64,000 nucleotides of DNA from Desulfobacter curvatus DSM 3379 (lineage in GTDB: Bacteria > Desulfobacterota > Desulfobacteria > Desulfobacterales > Desulfobacteraceae). The stretch covers positions 62,001 through 126,000 of the forward strand of contig NZ_KB893068.1 of the NCBI RefSeq assembly GCF_000373985.1, written 5' to 3'. Every line of letters begins with the position of its first letter. The stretch's first letter is position 1. Positions 15,797-23,925 of this stretch are shown one piece after another. Both the position numbers and the translations under genes were made by a program. A model generated the notes under the pieces. That model had not been told where the DNA came from. It was given only the letters and a program-made list of their open reading frames with translations, and ran no database searches.

Positions 15797-17177
15797 TATG
15801 CGACCTGTACTTTCTGACCACAGTGAGGGCCACCACGTTTAAAATCAGGGTAACGACAAACAGCAAAAGTCCCAGGGCAAAGGCGGCCAGGGTCTTGGCA
15901 TTGTCAAATTCCTGTTCTCCCACCAGCAGGGAGACAATCTGAACTGTAACCGTTGTAACCGCTTTAAAGGGATTTGCGGTCAGGTGTGCAGACAGGCCGG
16001 CTGCCATCACAACAATCATAGTCTCCCCAATGGCCCGGGACACAGCCAGCAGTACAACACCCACAATGCCGGGCAGGGCTGCCGGCAACATGATATTTAT
16101 AATTGTTTCACTCCGGGTGGAACCAAGGCTCACTGCCCCGTCCCGCAAGGACTGGGGCACGGCCTTAATGACATCATGGGAGAAAGAGCCAACAAAAGGA
16201 ATGAGCATAATACCGATGACGACCCCGGCGGCCAAAGCACTTGCCGAAGATACGGAAAGTCCCAGAATATTACCGGCATCCGTAATGGCCGGAGCCGCAA
16301 TAAAGGCAGCAAAAAAACCATAAACAACCGTAGGTATGCTGCCCAGAATATCCAAAAGCGGCTTGGCAACATTTCGAAACCTTGCATTGGCATATTCGGA
16401 CAGGTAAATAGCAACCATAAGCCCTATAGGCACAGCCACACAAATGGCAATGCCGGCAATAAGCATGGTGCCGAAGATAATCGGAACAGCCCCGAACATA
16501 CCGGAAGATCCGATCTGCTCTGCATGAATGGCCAGCTGGGGGCTCCATTCAAGTCCAAATAAAAATTTATGTACCGGCACAATCTTAAAAAATCGAATCG
16601 ACTCATAAAGTACAGACAAGGCAATACCGATGGTGGTAAAAACAACCAGGGCGGCGCAGGCAATCAGCGTAATCTCAACAACCTTTTCCACATGATTTCT
16701 GGCCCGAAGTTTTGGTGTAATTTTCAAACACACTCCGGTTGTGGCAACTATGGCCATTGCCGTTATAATAACGGTTAACGCGGCCTGGGCGGTCTTTTCA
16801 AAACTTTTGTAATGGTCGGCTGCAGCCTGAATGGCAGGACTGATCTGAGCGCTCACAATGTTACCGGATACAATATTTTTGATATCATTGACAACAAGGT
16901 TAAGATGGGCTTCGGGCAGGGATCGGATCTGCTCGGGAAGATTGGCAATCACCATATCCATGATAATGGTGGACTGAAAAAAATGCCAGAACGAATAAAC
17001 AATCAAGGCCGGCACCGCACACCAAATGGCAGTCAGGGTCCCGTAATAGAAGGGTCTGGAGTGAAGTGCACCTGGACCGCCCTGGGCTGCGCAAACGGCC
17101 AAGGCCTTGCTGCGGCCGACCAAAAAGCCAACAACGGTCAACACACAAAGGGTTAAAAGCAAAGGGATCGATGTCAT
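15789..17177 (-). CDS. pstC: Phosphate ABC transporter permease PstC (enlarged)
   Basis: The C-terminal ~290 residues match PstC: conserved helices, GSIPTVVYGFFAA and the EAA-type loop LRDGAVSLGSTRSETIINIMLP. The protein is 462 residues against about 310 in the common form. The additional N-terminal part has three more hydrophobic segments (near 5-22, 47-68 and 133-152) and a loop of about 65 residues between the last two. It is the first gene of the pst operon. About 400 bp of AT-rich sequence lies upstream; no convincing Pho box was found there. pstA begins within its last codons. Confidence 0.95.
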   Translation of the reverse strand: MTSIPLLLTLCVLTVVGFLVGRSKALAVCAAQGGPGALHSRPFYYGTLTAIWCAVPALIVYSFWHFFQSTIIMDMVIANLPEQIRSLPEAHLNLVVNDIKNIVSGNIVSAQISPAIQAAADHYKSFEKTAQAALTVIITAMAIVATTGVCLKITPKLRARNHVEKVVEITLIACAALVVFTTIGIALSVLYESIRFFKIVPVHKFLFGLEWSPQLAIHAEQIGSSGMFGAVPIIFGTMLIAGIAICVAVPIGLMVAIYLSEYANARFRNVAKPLLDILGSIPTVVYGFFAAFIAAPAITDAGNILGLSVSSASALAAGVVIGIMLIPFVGSFSHDVIKAVPQSLRDGAVSLGSTRSETIINIMLPAALPGIVGVVLLAVSRAIGETMIVVMAAGLSAHLTANPFKAVTTVTVQIVSLLVGEQEFDNAKTLAAFALGLLLFVVTLILNVVALTVVRKYRSHNE

Positions 17178-17587
17178 CTGTGTTCCTTAGAAATTTCAAA
17201 TACTTTATTTTTAAGCATTCAATGAAAACCTCGTTCAAATGTATTAGATTCGGTTTAATATTGTATTAGTCAAAAGTTAGGATTGTATTTCGTCCCACAT
17301 TTTTTTTATCTCGCGAACCCCTTCAATGCAGAACCCGGCACAAATTTTATTTGTCAGTGTTCATCATTATTTCATCCACCCAATGCTTCGCCGTAACTTA
17401 AATGACGGAATACGATAATTCCATCATGATAATCTATCAAAATTAAAATTGTATTAGCTAAATGTTGGTGGGGACTGAAACCGGCCGGAAAGATTGCCGG
17501 GCAGTGGAATTCAAAGGATGTGAATATAATAGCCGGCCCGTTGAAGCCCGGGCCGGCATAAGTTTGAGAAGGTGCGCTAACTTGCTA
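17178..17587. other. Gene-free spacer upstream of pstC, with a hairpin
   Basis: AT-rich sequence expected to hold the pst promoter. TTCATC is repeated at exactly 11 bp spacing (17360 and 17371), a Pho-box-like spacing but a poor sequence match. A perfect 9-bp hairpin GCCGGCCCG / CGGGCCGGC at 17532-17557 is followed on the minus strand by TATTATATTC and may end transcripts coming from the mlaC-like gene. Confidence 0.5.
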
Positions 17588-17588
17588 T

Positions 17589-17730
17589 AACGGCCATGGG
17601 CCGGCCTGGCATATCAACTGCCAGGCACAGCCCTCAACAAAGCTTGGAAAATCTGAGTAAGTTACCCAAACTTTCTTATAAACAGCCATGGGTTGACCGG
17701 GTCCATCAAGACCGAGGCTCAACCGACAAC
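17589..17730 (+). repeat. Family A structured repeat, copies A2 and A2b in tandem
   Basis: A2 (17589-17682) has stem 1 CGGCC-ATG-GGCCG and a perfect stem 2 CCTGGCA / TGCCAGG, but a weaker stem 3. A2b (17681-17730) repeats the first half: stem 1 CAGCC-ATG-GGTTG, then the ATCAAG and GACAAC positions. It runs straight into a family B end. Copies A2 and A2b differ at paired positions in stem 1. Confidence 0.7.
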
Positions 17731-17770
17731 CATGCAAAGTGCAGATGAGTGGTTTTGTATTCAGGCACTA
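17731..17770 (-). repeat. Family B partial element, copy B3
   Basis: Read on the minus strand it begins TAGTGCCTGAATACAAAACC and continues CACTCATCTGCA and TTTGCATGG, matching one arm and the loop of B1 (TAGTGTTTGAACGAAAAGTC and CACCCATCTGC). The other arm is absent; family A sequence takes its place. Its first three bases are the stop codon of the mlaC-like gene. Confidence 0.6.
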
Positions 17771-18397
17771 TTTCGAACCGTTTTTTTCATCAATATCTTT
17801 GATGAGCTGTGAAAACGAATTTTGGGCAAGGAATTCACCGAACTGGGCGCGGTAATTATTAATCATACTCACCCCTTCGATGTTGATATCAAATACCAGC
17901 CAGGGCTCCGACCCCTGCCTGTACATCATATAGGCAATGGGAATTTCAGTACCATCGGTGGTAATAATCTGAGTTTGAACTTTTGCGTATTCCCGATCCT
18001 TTTTCGTTTTGTACTGTTCATTAAGGTAAACCACCTTTTCATTGGTATAGGTTTCAAGCTTGGCTATATATGTATTTTCGATCAGGCGCTGGAACCGGAC
18101 CGTAAAATCCTGCTTTTCTTCCGGGGTTCTTCTTTTCCAGTGTTTCCCAAGACTAGACTGGGCCATACGCCCAAAATCAAAACCATGCAGGACAATATCA
18201 CGAATTTTTTGCCTGCGGATCTCTTTTTTTTCATCCCCTCTAAATTCCGGTGTTTTAAGCACATCAAGAATCGCGTCAACTTTGACCTTAAGGGCTTGTG
18301 TGGCCGAAGAGGCGTCTTCAGCCAAGGCCTGTTGGGCAACAACAGACATTACACAAAAAATGAATGCAAAGAAAATCAGTGCTCTGATTGTTTTCAT
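17768..18397 (-). CDS. MlaC/Ttg2D-family periplasmic lipid-binding protein
   Basis: A 209-residue protein with a signal peptide (MKTIRALIFFAFIFCVMSVV, cleavage near QQALA). The mature part follows the MlaC family: IRDIVLHGFDFGRMAQSSLGKHW near the N-terminus, FQRLIENTYIAKLETY, and the late strand WLVFDINIEGVSMINNYRAQF. MlaC carries phospholipid between the outer membrane and the MlaFEDB transporter. No other mla gene is adjacent, so the partner complex must be elsewhere. The stop codon TAG coincides with the end of a family B repeat. An unknown gene starts 13 bp upstream on the same strand. Confidence 0.9.
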   Translation of the reverse strand: MKTIRALIFFAFIFCVMSVVAQQALAEDASSATQALKVKVDAILDVLKTPEFRGDEKKEIRRQKIRDIVLHGFDFGRMAQSSLGKHWKRRTPEEKQDFTVRFQRLIENTYIAKLETYTNEKVVYLNEQYKTKKDREYAKVQTQIITTDGTEIPIAYMMYRQGSEPWLVFDINIEGVSMINNYRAQFGEFLAQNSFSQLIKDIDEKNGSK

Positions 18398-18410
18398 CCG
18401 TTTTAATCCT

Positions 18411-18974
18411 TCAAATATCGCCGGTCTTGTTTAAAATGCCGTCAATCTCCTGAAAAGAAAAAGGTGAGGATAAATTTTTCGCACCCTGACCTTTTGGGGA
18501 GGCTTTTGGTTTATGGCCGGAACCTGTATACGAGACTATTTGACCGTCTTTGAACTCAATTTGGTAGTTGGGGCGGATACCTTTGCCCGTGGTGCCGAAA
18601 AGCACTTTTGATTCGGGATCGACTGCCATGTTTTTCAGTACTTTTTCAAGAAAGGGTTTTGATAATTGTGCCACCCGCTCAATGTCCCATTCAATATTGT
18701 TTTTTACCCGGGATCCTGATCCCGATGATGCTGTCCCCTTGGTTTTTAATTTGGCAATCCTGACTTCCATGCCCTTGAGCTTCATTGCCAGATTCTTAAC
18801 CGAACGTTCCTGAATATCTCCTGAAGCCTTGGGTCTTAATTCGTCCAGTTCACCGAATGCCTGGTCAAAGCAAGCCCTTGACTCATCCACCTCCTTTTTT
18901 TCTATAAGCTCATCCATTTGTTCACACAAACGGTTGATAGCCAGTCTTGATTCACGGAATTTAGTGGGTTCCAT
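18411..18974 (-). CDS. Protein of unknown function upstream of mlaC-like gene
   Basis: A 187-residue soluble protein with no signal peptide, no cysteines apart from two near the N-terminus, and no recognised motif. The N-terminal 80 residues are charged and helical (INRLCEQMDELIEKKEVDES, LAMKLKGMEVRIAKLKTKG), probably coiled coil. The middle (PFLEKVLKNMAVDPES, GIRPNYQIEFKDGQIVSYTG) looks like a small alpha/beta unit. The C-terminus is Lys/Pro/Gly-rich and then SFQEIDGILNK. The ribosome site GGAGG lies upstream. It ends 13 bp before the mlaC-like gene, so they are one operon. I do not recognise the family. Confidence 0.7.
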   Translation of the reverse strand: MEPTKFRESRLAINRLCEQMDELIEKKEVDESRACFDQAFGELDELRPKASGDIQERSVKNLAMKLKGMEVRIAKLKTKGTASSGSGSRVKNNIEWDIERVAQLSKPFLEKVLKNMAVDPESKVLFGTTGKGIRPNYQIEFKDGQIVSYTGSGHKPKASPKGQGAKNLSSPFSFQEIDGILNKTGDI

Positions 18975-19200
18975 TTTACCTCCTTCATGGTTAATGCAAA
19001 CCGTTTTAACCGCCCGCTTTTGCCTGCCCCACCCTGTTTCTTACAGGTTAAGGGCCACGAAAACCGGCGGCAACATGCTGCAATTGATCCGTTATTGTTT
19101 CAATACTGTACACCGGCTGCATATTAATTTCAAGAAACACCCCAATTTTGATACACAGATGTTTCTTTACATTCCTTTTCTTTGCCCTTATATTCTGACC

Positions 19201-19920
19201 ATGAAATTTTACGCAGTGGCCAGGGGCCGAAAAACAGGTATATTCACATCATGGCCCGAGGCCGAACGACAGGTCAAAGGATTTGCAGGCGCCAGGTTTA
19301 AAAGCTTTAAAACAAAACAGGAGGCCTTGTCCTTTCTGGATGATCCGTCTTACACAAAGCCTGTGTCTTCAACTAAAAATCTTAAAAGTACGCCAAAAAA
19401 AAAAGAAACCGGGCAACACCCGCCGGACAATTATGAATACCCGGAAAATGCCGTGATGGTGTATACGGACGGCGGGGCCATCGGCAATCCCGGGCCCGGT
19501 GGGTATGGTGTGGTCTTTGAAACAGGAGAAACATTTTCCGGCGGGTTTAATCTGACCACCAACAACCGCATGGAACTTTTGGCTGTTATCGTGGCCCTTG
19601 AAGCCCTTGAAGGGGAGACCTGTCCCATCTGCCTGCATTCGGATTCCCGGTACGTTGTCAACGGTATTACCAAAAACTGGGCAAAGGCATGGGAACGCAG
19701 GGGCTGGAAAAAATCCGACGGCACCCCGGCCATGAATCCTGACCTGTGGAAGCGTCTACTGGATATGCTGCAAGGTCTTGATGTCCGGTTCATCTGGGTA
19801 AAAGGCCATGCCGGCAACCCCTTGAACGAAGCCTGCGATCATCTTGCCAATTCAACGGCACGCATGCCTGGCCTTCCGGACGACACAGGTTATCTTAAGA
19901 GCCGCATAGAGAGCACATAG
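19201..19920 (+). CDS. rnhA: Ribonuclease HI with N-terminal viroplasmin domain
   Basis: A 239-residue two-domain protein. Residues 1-45 are a viroplasmin (hybrid-binding) domain: KFYAVARGRKTGIFTSWPEAE...GFAGARFKSF, which binds RNA-DNA hybrids. A Lys/Ser/Pro linker follows. The RNase HI domain starts at about 80 with the catalytic acids in YTDGGAIGNPG (Asp), NNRMELLAVI (Glu), HSDSRYVVNG (Asp) and the last Asp in EACDHLANS; the His loop WVKGHAGN is intact. It degrades RNA in hybrids. The start at 19201 is chosen because the domain begins there; the ribosome site is poor and the frame remains open upstream to 18829. Confidence 0.92.
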   Translation: MKFYAVARGRKTGIFTSWPEAERQVKGFAGARFKSFKTKQEALSFLDDPSYTKPVSSTKNLKSTPKKKETGQHPPDNYEYPENAVMVYTDGGAIGNPGPGGYGVVFETGETFSGGFNLTTNNRMELLAVIVALEALEGETCPICLHSDSRYVVNGITKNWAKAWERRGWKKSDGTPAMNPDLWKRLLDMLQGLDVRFIWVKGHAGNPLNEACDHLANSTARMPGLPDDTGYLKSRIEST

Positions 19921-19960
19921 TTACCTGGGGGAAATAAACAATGCATGTAGCATTTGGGTG

Positions 19961-21037
19961 TTAATGAAACAGTGAGCGTATCCAGTTAAAAAATCCAGTC
20001 TTAACCCCATTGGCTTTAGTTTGTTTCAGCGTGGTCGACATTGAATTTGGTCTTTTTTTCATATTCTGTTGTTGAGAAAGTCCATTTTTCGGGTCGGATA
20101 CTGTTTCTTGTTTTTGGGTGGCAATACCTGTGAAACTTTCTGATTTCTCTTCCAGGGAAGCCTGGATCTCATTGATGACCTCTTCCTGAATATCCTTTTT
20201 GGACAATAAAAAACCCGATTGCCTGGCGATCCATGTGGATTCTATAGACGTGGCACAGCCATCGCCGTTTGTTCCGATACCGGACATGGAGGCAATTGAA
20301 TAGGCAAACTGAATCAATGCCGCCATATTTCGGTCCTTTTCCGGTGCCAGATCCGGATTTTGGTAAAATTTAATACCAGTACAGACCCGGGAAGGGATAC
20401 GCCAGATCCCCAACAATTTTGATGCGATATTGTTGTCTGTGGTTCCAAATTCATCCAGCACCACAGTATGAACAGGTACTTTTAATTTGACTGCGGTTTG
20501 AATGCATTTTGAAAATTCAAAAGGATATTGAATCTCAAGAATTAATTTTCCAATACCATGAAGCAACCCTGCAATATAAAGTTCTCCGGAATTAACATTC
20601 ATGCCCAGGTTCGGATGCCCCAGACGTCTTGCCGCATTGGCGCAGGCCCAGGAAAAGGCCCAATACTCCTGGGTTTGAAATCCCTCTATTTCAGGAATTT
20701 TTGGAAACATGCGCTTAAAAAAATAGAGATTGGCGGAATCAATTGTCTCTTGAAGTCCGATGCGGGCAATGGCTGCTCTCAAACTGTAAACCTCATCAAA
20801 GCCCTTGTAATATGCAGAATTCGCCAATTGAAGAATCATGGATAAAAGTCCTGGATCCGAATCAATGATCTTTACAAAATCATCAATCTCTATAGCATCA
20901 ATTGGCGTTCTCATTAGGGACATCAGTTTCGGCCCATTGGCCGGCATGGGAGGTATTTTGAATTTTGAATTTAAAATGTCCAATGCGATGGCATTGGCTA
21001 TGGTTTCTTCTCCCTGTTCTTTCTCTTGAGTCGTCAT
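19961..21037 (-). CDS. HDOD-domain protein
   Basis: A 358-residue protein with an HDOD domain, a signalling relative of HD phosphohydrolases that often lacks catalysis. Landmarks are FKIPPMPANGPKLMSLM, DPGLLSMILQLANSAYY, LRAAIARIGLQETIDSA and LYIAGLLHGIGKLIL, where the HD doublet is replaced by HG, so the metal site is probably lost. The C-terminal 80 residues are polar and low-complexity, ending GFFNWIRSLFH, a possible short amphipathic anchor. The ATG at 21037 with AGGAAAG upstream is preferred to a TTG five codons earlier. It probably works in regulation or chemotaxis-type signalling. Confidence 0.88.
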   Translation of the reverse strand: MTTQEKEQGEETIANAIALDILNSKFKIPPMPANGPKLMSLMRTPIDAIEIDDFVKIIDSDPGLLSMILQLANSAYYKGFDEVYSLRAAIARIGLQETIDSANLYFFKRMFPKIPEIEGFQTQEYWAFSWACANAARRLGHPNLGMNVNSGELYIAGLLHGIGKLILEIQYPFEFSKCIQTAVKLKVPVHTVVLDEFGTTDNNIASKLLGIWRIPSRVCTGIKFYQNPDLAPEKDRNMAALIQFAYSIASMSGIGTNGDGCATSIESTWIARQSGFLLSKKDIQEEVINEIQASLEEKSESFTGIATQKQETVSDPKNGLSQQQNMKKRPNSMSTTLKQTKANGVKTGFFNWIRSLFH

Positions 21038-21223
21038 ATTCTTTCCTGTCAATTAAAGTCTTATCACTTAAAAAATATGATCCGGAATGATTGCCATGGG
21101 CAGACTTGGGCGGTCATTGTGTATATCCACAACAAAGCACAAAAAAACTTCAACTTCAAGAAGTTAAACAGTCCTTCCGTGATTTGCATTTAAAAAAATT
21201 TTTAATGGTACATATTGTAAAAG

Positions 21224-21247
21224 GCTGCCGGGATAAATCCCGGCAGC
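21224..21247 (-). terminator. Intrinsic terminator after the TPR-flavodoxin transcript
   Basis: A perfect 11-bp stem GCTGCCGGGAT / ATCCCGGCAGC with a 2-base loop lies 26 bp after the TPR gene and is followed on the minus strand by CTTTTACAAT. Confidence 0.75.
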
Positions 21248-21272
21248 AAGAGAGAAGAGAGAGATGCCGCTG

Positions 21273-21620
21273 TCAGGCGGCTGTGGCGTCCGGTGTTAAA
21301 AGATACACCAGATTTTTTTGAAGGGTTTTGTAAAGAATATTGTCGATACCGTAATGCTCGGTCACAATGGACATAGACTGCTCATAGGACAGCAATGCTT
21401 TATCCCATTCCCCGGACATGGTATGCAAATTGCCCAGATTGTTTAAAAGCTTTGCCACCAGGCACTCTTTCTTCAGCTTACGGGTTAACTCCAGGGCCTG
21501 ATTCATATTTTTAAAGGCGATATCGAATTTTCCGGCATTTCCTGCTGCCATGGCTGTACGGTTCAACGAACCAATATCTTGAAGCAGGGACCTTAGACAT
21601 TTTTTTTGTTTATGCGGCAT
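21273..21620 (-). CDS. Small TPR protein
   Basis: A 115-residue soluble protein with two to three tetratricopeptide-type helical repeats: AMAAGNAGKFDIAFKNMNQA, LLNNLGNLHTMSGEWDKALL and a following helix pair ending NLVYLLTPDA. TPR units bind partner proteins. It starts within the last codons of the flavodoxin gene (11-bp overlap), so the two are translationally coupled and may act together, for example the TPR protein docking flavodoxin to a partner. This pairing is inference only; I do not know a precedent. Confidence 0.75.
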   Translation of the reverse strand: MPHKQKKCLRSLLQDIGSLNRTAMAAGNAGKFDIAFKNMNQALELTRKLKKECLVAKLLNNLGNLHTMSGEWDKALLSYEQSMSIVTEHYGIDNILYKTLQKNLVYLLTPDATAA

Positions 21621-22053
21621 TGATCACGTCCTGTGTCCATTCATTTATTTCTGATTCTTCAGGCTCACCGTCAATTCTAAGGGACTCACACACAAGGGTA
21701 GCACCCAGCTTGCGCAGGCGTTCTTCAAGGGCATCCACAGCCCCGCAGAAATATTCATAGGATGAGTCTCCGCACCCGAACACGGCAAATTTTTTACCTG
21801 ATAAATTTAAATCCCCATTCATATTTTCATAAAAAGGTGCAAAATCCTCCTGGAATTCGATTTCATCATCGCCCCAAGTGGAACTGCCAAGCAGGTATAA
21901 ATCAAAAGCCTCATTAAGAATATCCACATCAACATCTGACACATTAATCTTTTTGATTGTGTAATCAGCGTTGGATAAATCTGTTGAAATGGTATCAGCA
22001 ACAGATTCGGTGTTGCCGGTGGTTGATCCGTAAACAATCAATACAGTATTCAT
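21610..22053 (-). CDS. Flavodoxin
   Basis: A 147-residue FMN-binding electron carrier. The phosphate loop is YGSTTGNTESVAD, the isoalloxazine loops are LLGSSTWGDDEIEFQEDF (Trp) and FGCGDSSYEYFCGAVD (Tyr), and the end DGEPEESEINEW is typical of short-chain Desulfovibrio-type flavodoxins. The start at 22053 (MNTVLIVYGSTTG) follows GGAGG by 4 bases; an upstream in-frame start would add an 18-residue tail without function. It may replace ferredoxin when iron is short. The TPR gene overlaps its end. Confidence 0.95.
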   Translation of the reverse strand: MNTVLIVYGSTTGNTESVADTISTDLSNADYTIKKINVSDVDVDILNEAFDLYLLGSSTWGDDEIEFQEDFAPFYENMNGDLNLSGKKFAVFGCGDSSYEYFCGAVDALEERLRKLGATLVCESLRIDGEPEESEINEWTQDVINAA

Positions 22054-22193
22054 AAGCCCTCCCAAATTTATAATTAATGTTATTATATTTTTAGGTACAG
22101 CTAACAATAGAAGCCAAAAAAACTTATGTCAAGTACTTTTTTAGGGGAGGATTAATATTTATGATTCGAACTTATCCGCAATGATTGAAAATT

Positions 22194-22218
22194 AGCTGAC
22201 CGGAACAACCGGTCAGCT
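22194..22218 (-). terminator. Terminator after gpsA
   Basis: A perfect 10-bp stem AGCTGACCGG / CCGGTCAGCT with a 5-base loop lies just after the gpsA stop on the minus strand and is followed by AATTTTC. Confidence 0.7.
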
Positions 22219-22225
22219 ATGGAAA

Positions 22226-23251
22226 TCAGATCACGCCTGCCAGTTCGTGCTTCAGAGACCGCCCCATCAGCCGTTCTATAGTTCTTTCCACAGGGCTGTT
22301 CTCAAACAGGACAGAATAGACTTCAGCACAAATGGGCAAATCGACATTAAGTTTTTTTGACATGTTATAAACGGACCGGGTCGTTTTGACCCCTTCGGCG
22401 ACCATGCGCATTTCCGAAATAATATCATCCAGGCACTTACCCTGCCCGATCTGTTTGCCGACAGTGTAATTTCTGCTGAGAAACCCTGTGCAGGTCAGCA
22501 ATAGATCTCCGACGCCGGCCAGCCCGGAAAGGGTTAAAGGATCTGCACCAAGACGGGTGCCCAAACGGTTCATTTCCGTCAGGCCACGGGTGATCAAAGC
22601 TGCCCTGGGATTAAGCCCCATATTCATTCCGTCACAGGCCCCTGCAGCAATGGCGATGACGTTTTTCATGGCCCCGCCGATCTGGGTGCCTACAATATCA
22701 TGGTTAACATAGACCCGGAAATTAGAGGCTGAAAAAACATGCTGAATAAATTCGGCCACCTCCTTTTTCACCGCGGCCGCTGCCACCAACGTTGGTACGC
22801 CGGCAGCCACTTCCTTGGCAAAACTTGGGCCTGACAGCACACCGAAATTGTGGTCGGGCAGAAAATCAATAATTTCAGACAGAATATCGGTCATGATCAT
22901 GTGGGTTTTATTTTCAATGCCCTTGGAGGCACTGACCAGAATCGTCCCCGGGGAGACAAACGGTTTCATCTGTAAGGCCACGGCGCGCATACAATGGGAA
23001 GGCACCACCATAAGCACAAGGTCTTTTCCGGACACGGCTTTTTCAATGTCATTTGTGGGTATAAGCCCAGGGGGCAGATTGAAGCCGGGCAGAAAAGTTT
23101 TGTTTTCCCGGTGAAGGGTAATTTCCTCTTTTACCTCGGGTTCAAAAACCCAGTGGTCCAGGGTAAACCCTTTATCCGCAAGCAGTTTGGCAAGTGCTGT
23201 TCCCCAGGCACCGGCCCCGATAACCCCGATTTTTGTATTCATGATATCCAT
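22226..23251 (-). CDS. gpsA: Glycerol-3-phosphate dehydrogenase [NAD(P)+]
   Basis: A 341-residue enzyme that reduces dihydroxyacetone phosphate to sn-glycerol 3-phosphate for phospholipid synthesis. The nucleotide-binding loop GAGAWGTALAKLLA, the conserved VVPSHCMR and SASKGIEN segments, LSGPSFAKEVAAG and the catalytic-region GAMKNVIAIAAG and GVGDLLLTC are all present and the length fits. ATGs at 23251 and 23242 are both possible starts and neither has a strong ribosome site. It is alone between a terminator and the DJ-1 gene 104 bp upstream. Confidence 0.96.
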   Translation of the reverse strand: MDIMNTKIGVIGAGAWGTALAKLLADKGFTLDHWVFEPEVKEEITLHRENKTFLPGFNLPPGLIPTNDIEKAVSGKDLVLMVVPSHCMRAVALQMKPFVSPGTILVSASKGIENKTHMIMTDILSEIIDFLPDHNFGVLSGPSFAKEVAAGVPTLVAAAAVKKEVAEFIQHVFSASNFRVYVNHDIVGTQIGGAMKNVIAIAAGACDGMNMGLNPRAALITRGLTEMNRLGTRLGADPLTLSGLAGVGDLLLTCTGFLSRNYTVGKQIGQGKCLDDIISEMRMVAEGVKTTRSVYNMSKKLNVDLPICAEVYSVLFENSPVERTIERLMGRSLKHELAGVI

Positions 23252-23355
23252 AGACGATTTTATCCCTACCCGTCCTGGTATAATTTTTCCGGACGGATCA
23301 TTGATTTGTTAAAATTAGGTTTGCCTTTATATACTAATTTTTAAAGAGATTCAAC

Positions 23356-23904
23356 TCAAATAGCCAGTCCGTTTCGGACTTCCTGTACCGTTTCAGGAGT
23401 AAAAAGCTGGGCCACAAGTTCCATCGCAAAATCAAGACTGGTACCACCGCCCCTTGAGGTAATACAGTTACCGGCCACCACCACGTCAAGATCTTTGGTA
23501 TTGCCGTTATCAATGGTATGGGTGAAAGAGGGATGGCAGGTAACCTGCCCCGGCGTAATCAGGCCGTGATGGTGTAAAACCACGGCAGGAGATGCACATA
23601 TGGCACCGTAAAGCCTGCCGGCTATTGCCTGGGATTTAAGCATCTTTCCAAGAATCTGGGATGCCGCAAGATTATTGGCCCCGGGAAGTCCCCCGGGAAT
23701 GGCGATCAAATCAAAGGTTTCATCTTTGCATTCTGAAATCAGACAGTCAGCAATAATCTTTGTACCCCGGGCCGCTGTAATATTGAGTTCATCGACAGAG
23801 GCAATGGTAACCATTGCCCCTGCTCTTCTGAGCACATCAATAATCGTGACGGCTTCCATTTCCTCAATTCCCTGGGCCAGGGGAACCATTACCTGTTTAG
23901 TCAT
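23356..23904 (-). CDS. DJ-1/PfpI-family protein
   Basis: A 182-residue flavodoxin-like fold of the DJ-1/YajL/ThiJ branch. The conserved Glu lies in AQGIEEMEAV, the nucleophile Cys in YGAICASPAVVLHHHGL (nucleophile elbow), and AIPGGLPGANNL is the usual glycine-rich loop. Members act on glyoxal adducts or as redox-responsive chaperones; the exact role here is not known. The start at 23904 has GGATATAT upstream, a moderate ribosome site. It lies 21 bp after the last gene of the bat operon on the same strand and might be part of that transcript. Confidence 0.9.
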   Translation of the reverse strand: MTKQVMVPLAQGIEEMEAVTIIDVLRRAGAMVTIASVDELNITAARGTKIIADCLISECKDETFDLIAIPGGLPGANNLAASQILGKMLKSQAIAGRLYGAICASPAVVLHHHGLITPGQVTCHPSFTHTIDNGNTKDLDVVVAGNCITSRGGGTSLDFAMELVAQLFTPETVQEVRNGLAI

Positions 23905-23925
23905 TATATATATCCTTTTTATATT

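Noticed and set aside
17351..17376. Pho-box-like TTCATC repeats with 11-bp spacing upstream of pstC
   Set aside because: Spacing fits but the sequence is far from CTGTCAT; not enough to call a PhoB site.
17596..17748. 50-residue frame through repeats A2, A2b and B3
   Set aside because: No ribosome site and the frame is broken in the other copies; structure, not protein, is conserved.
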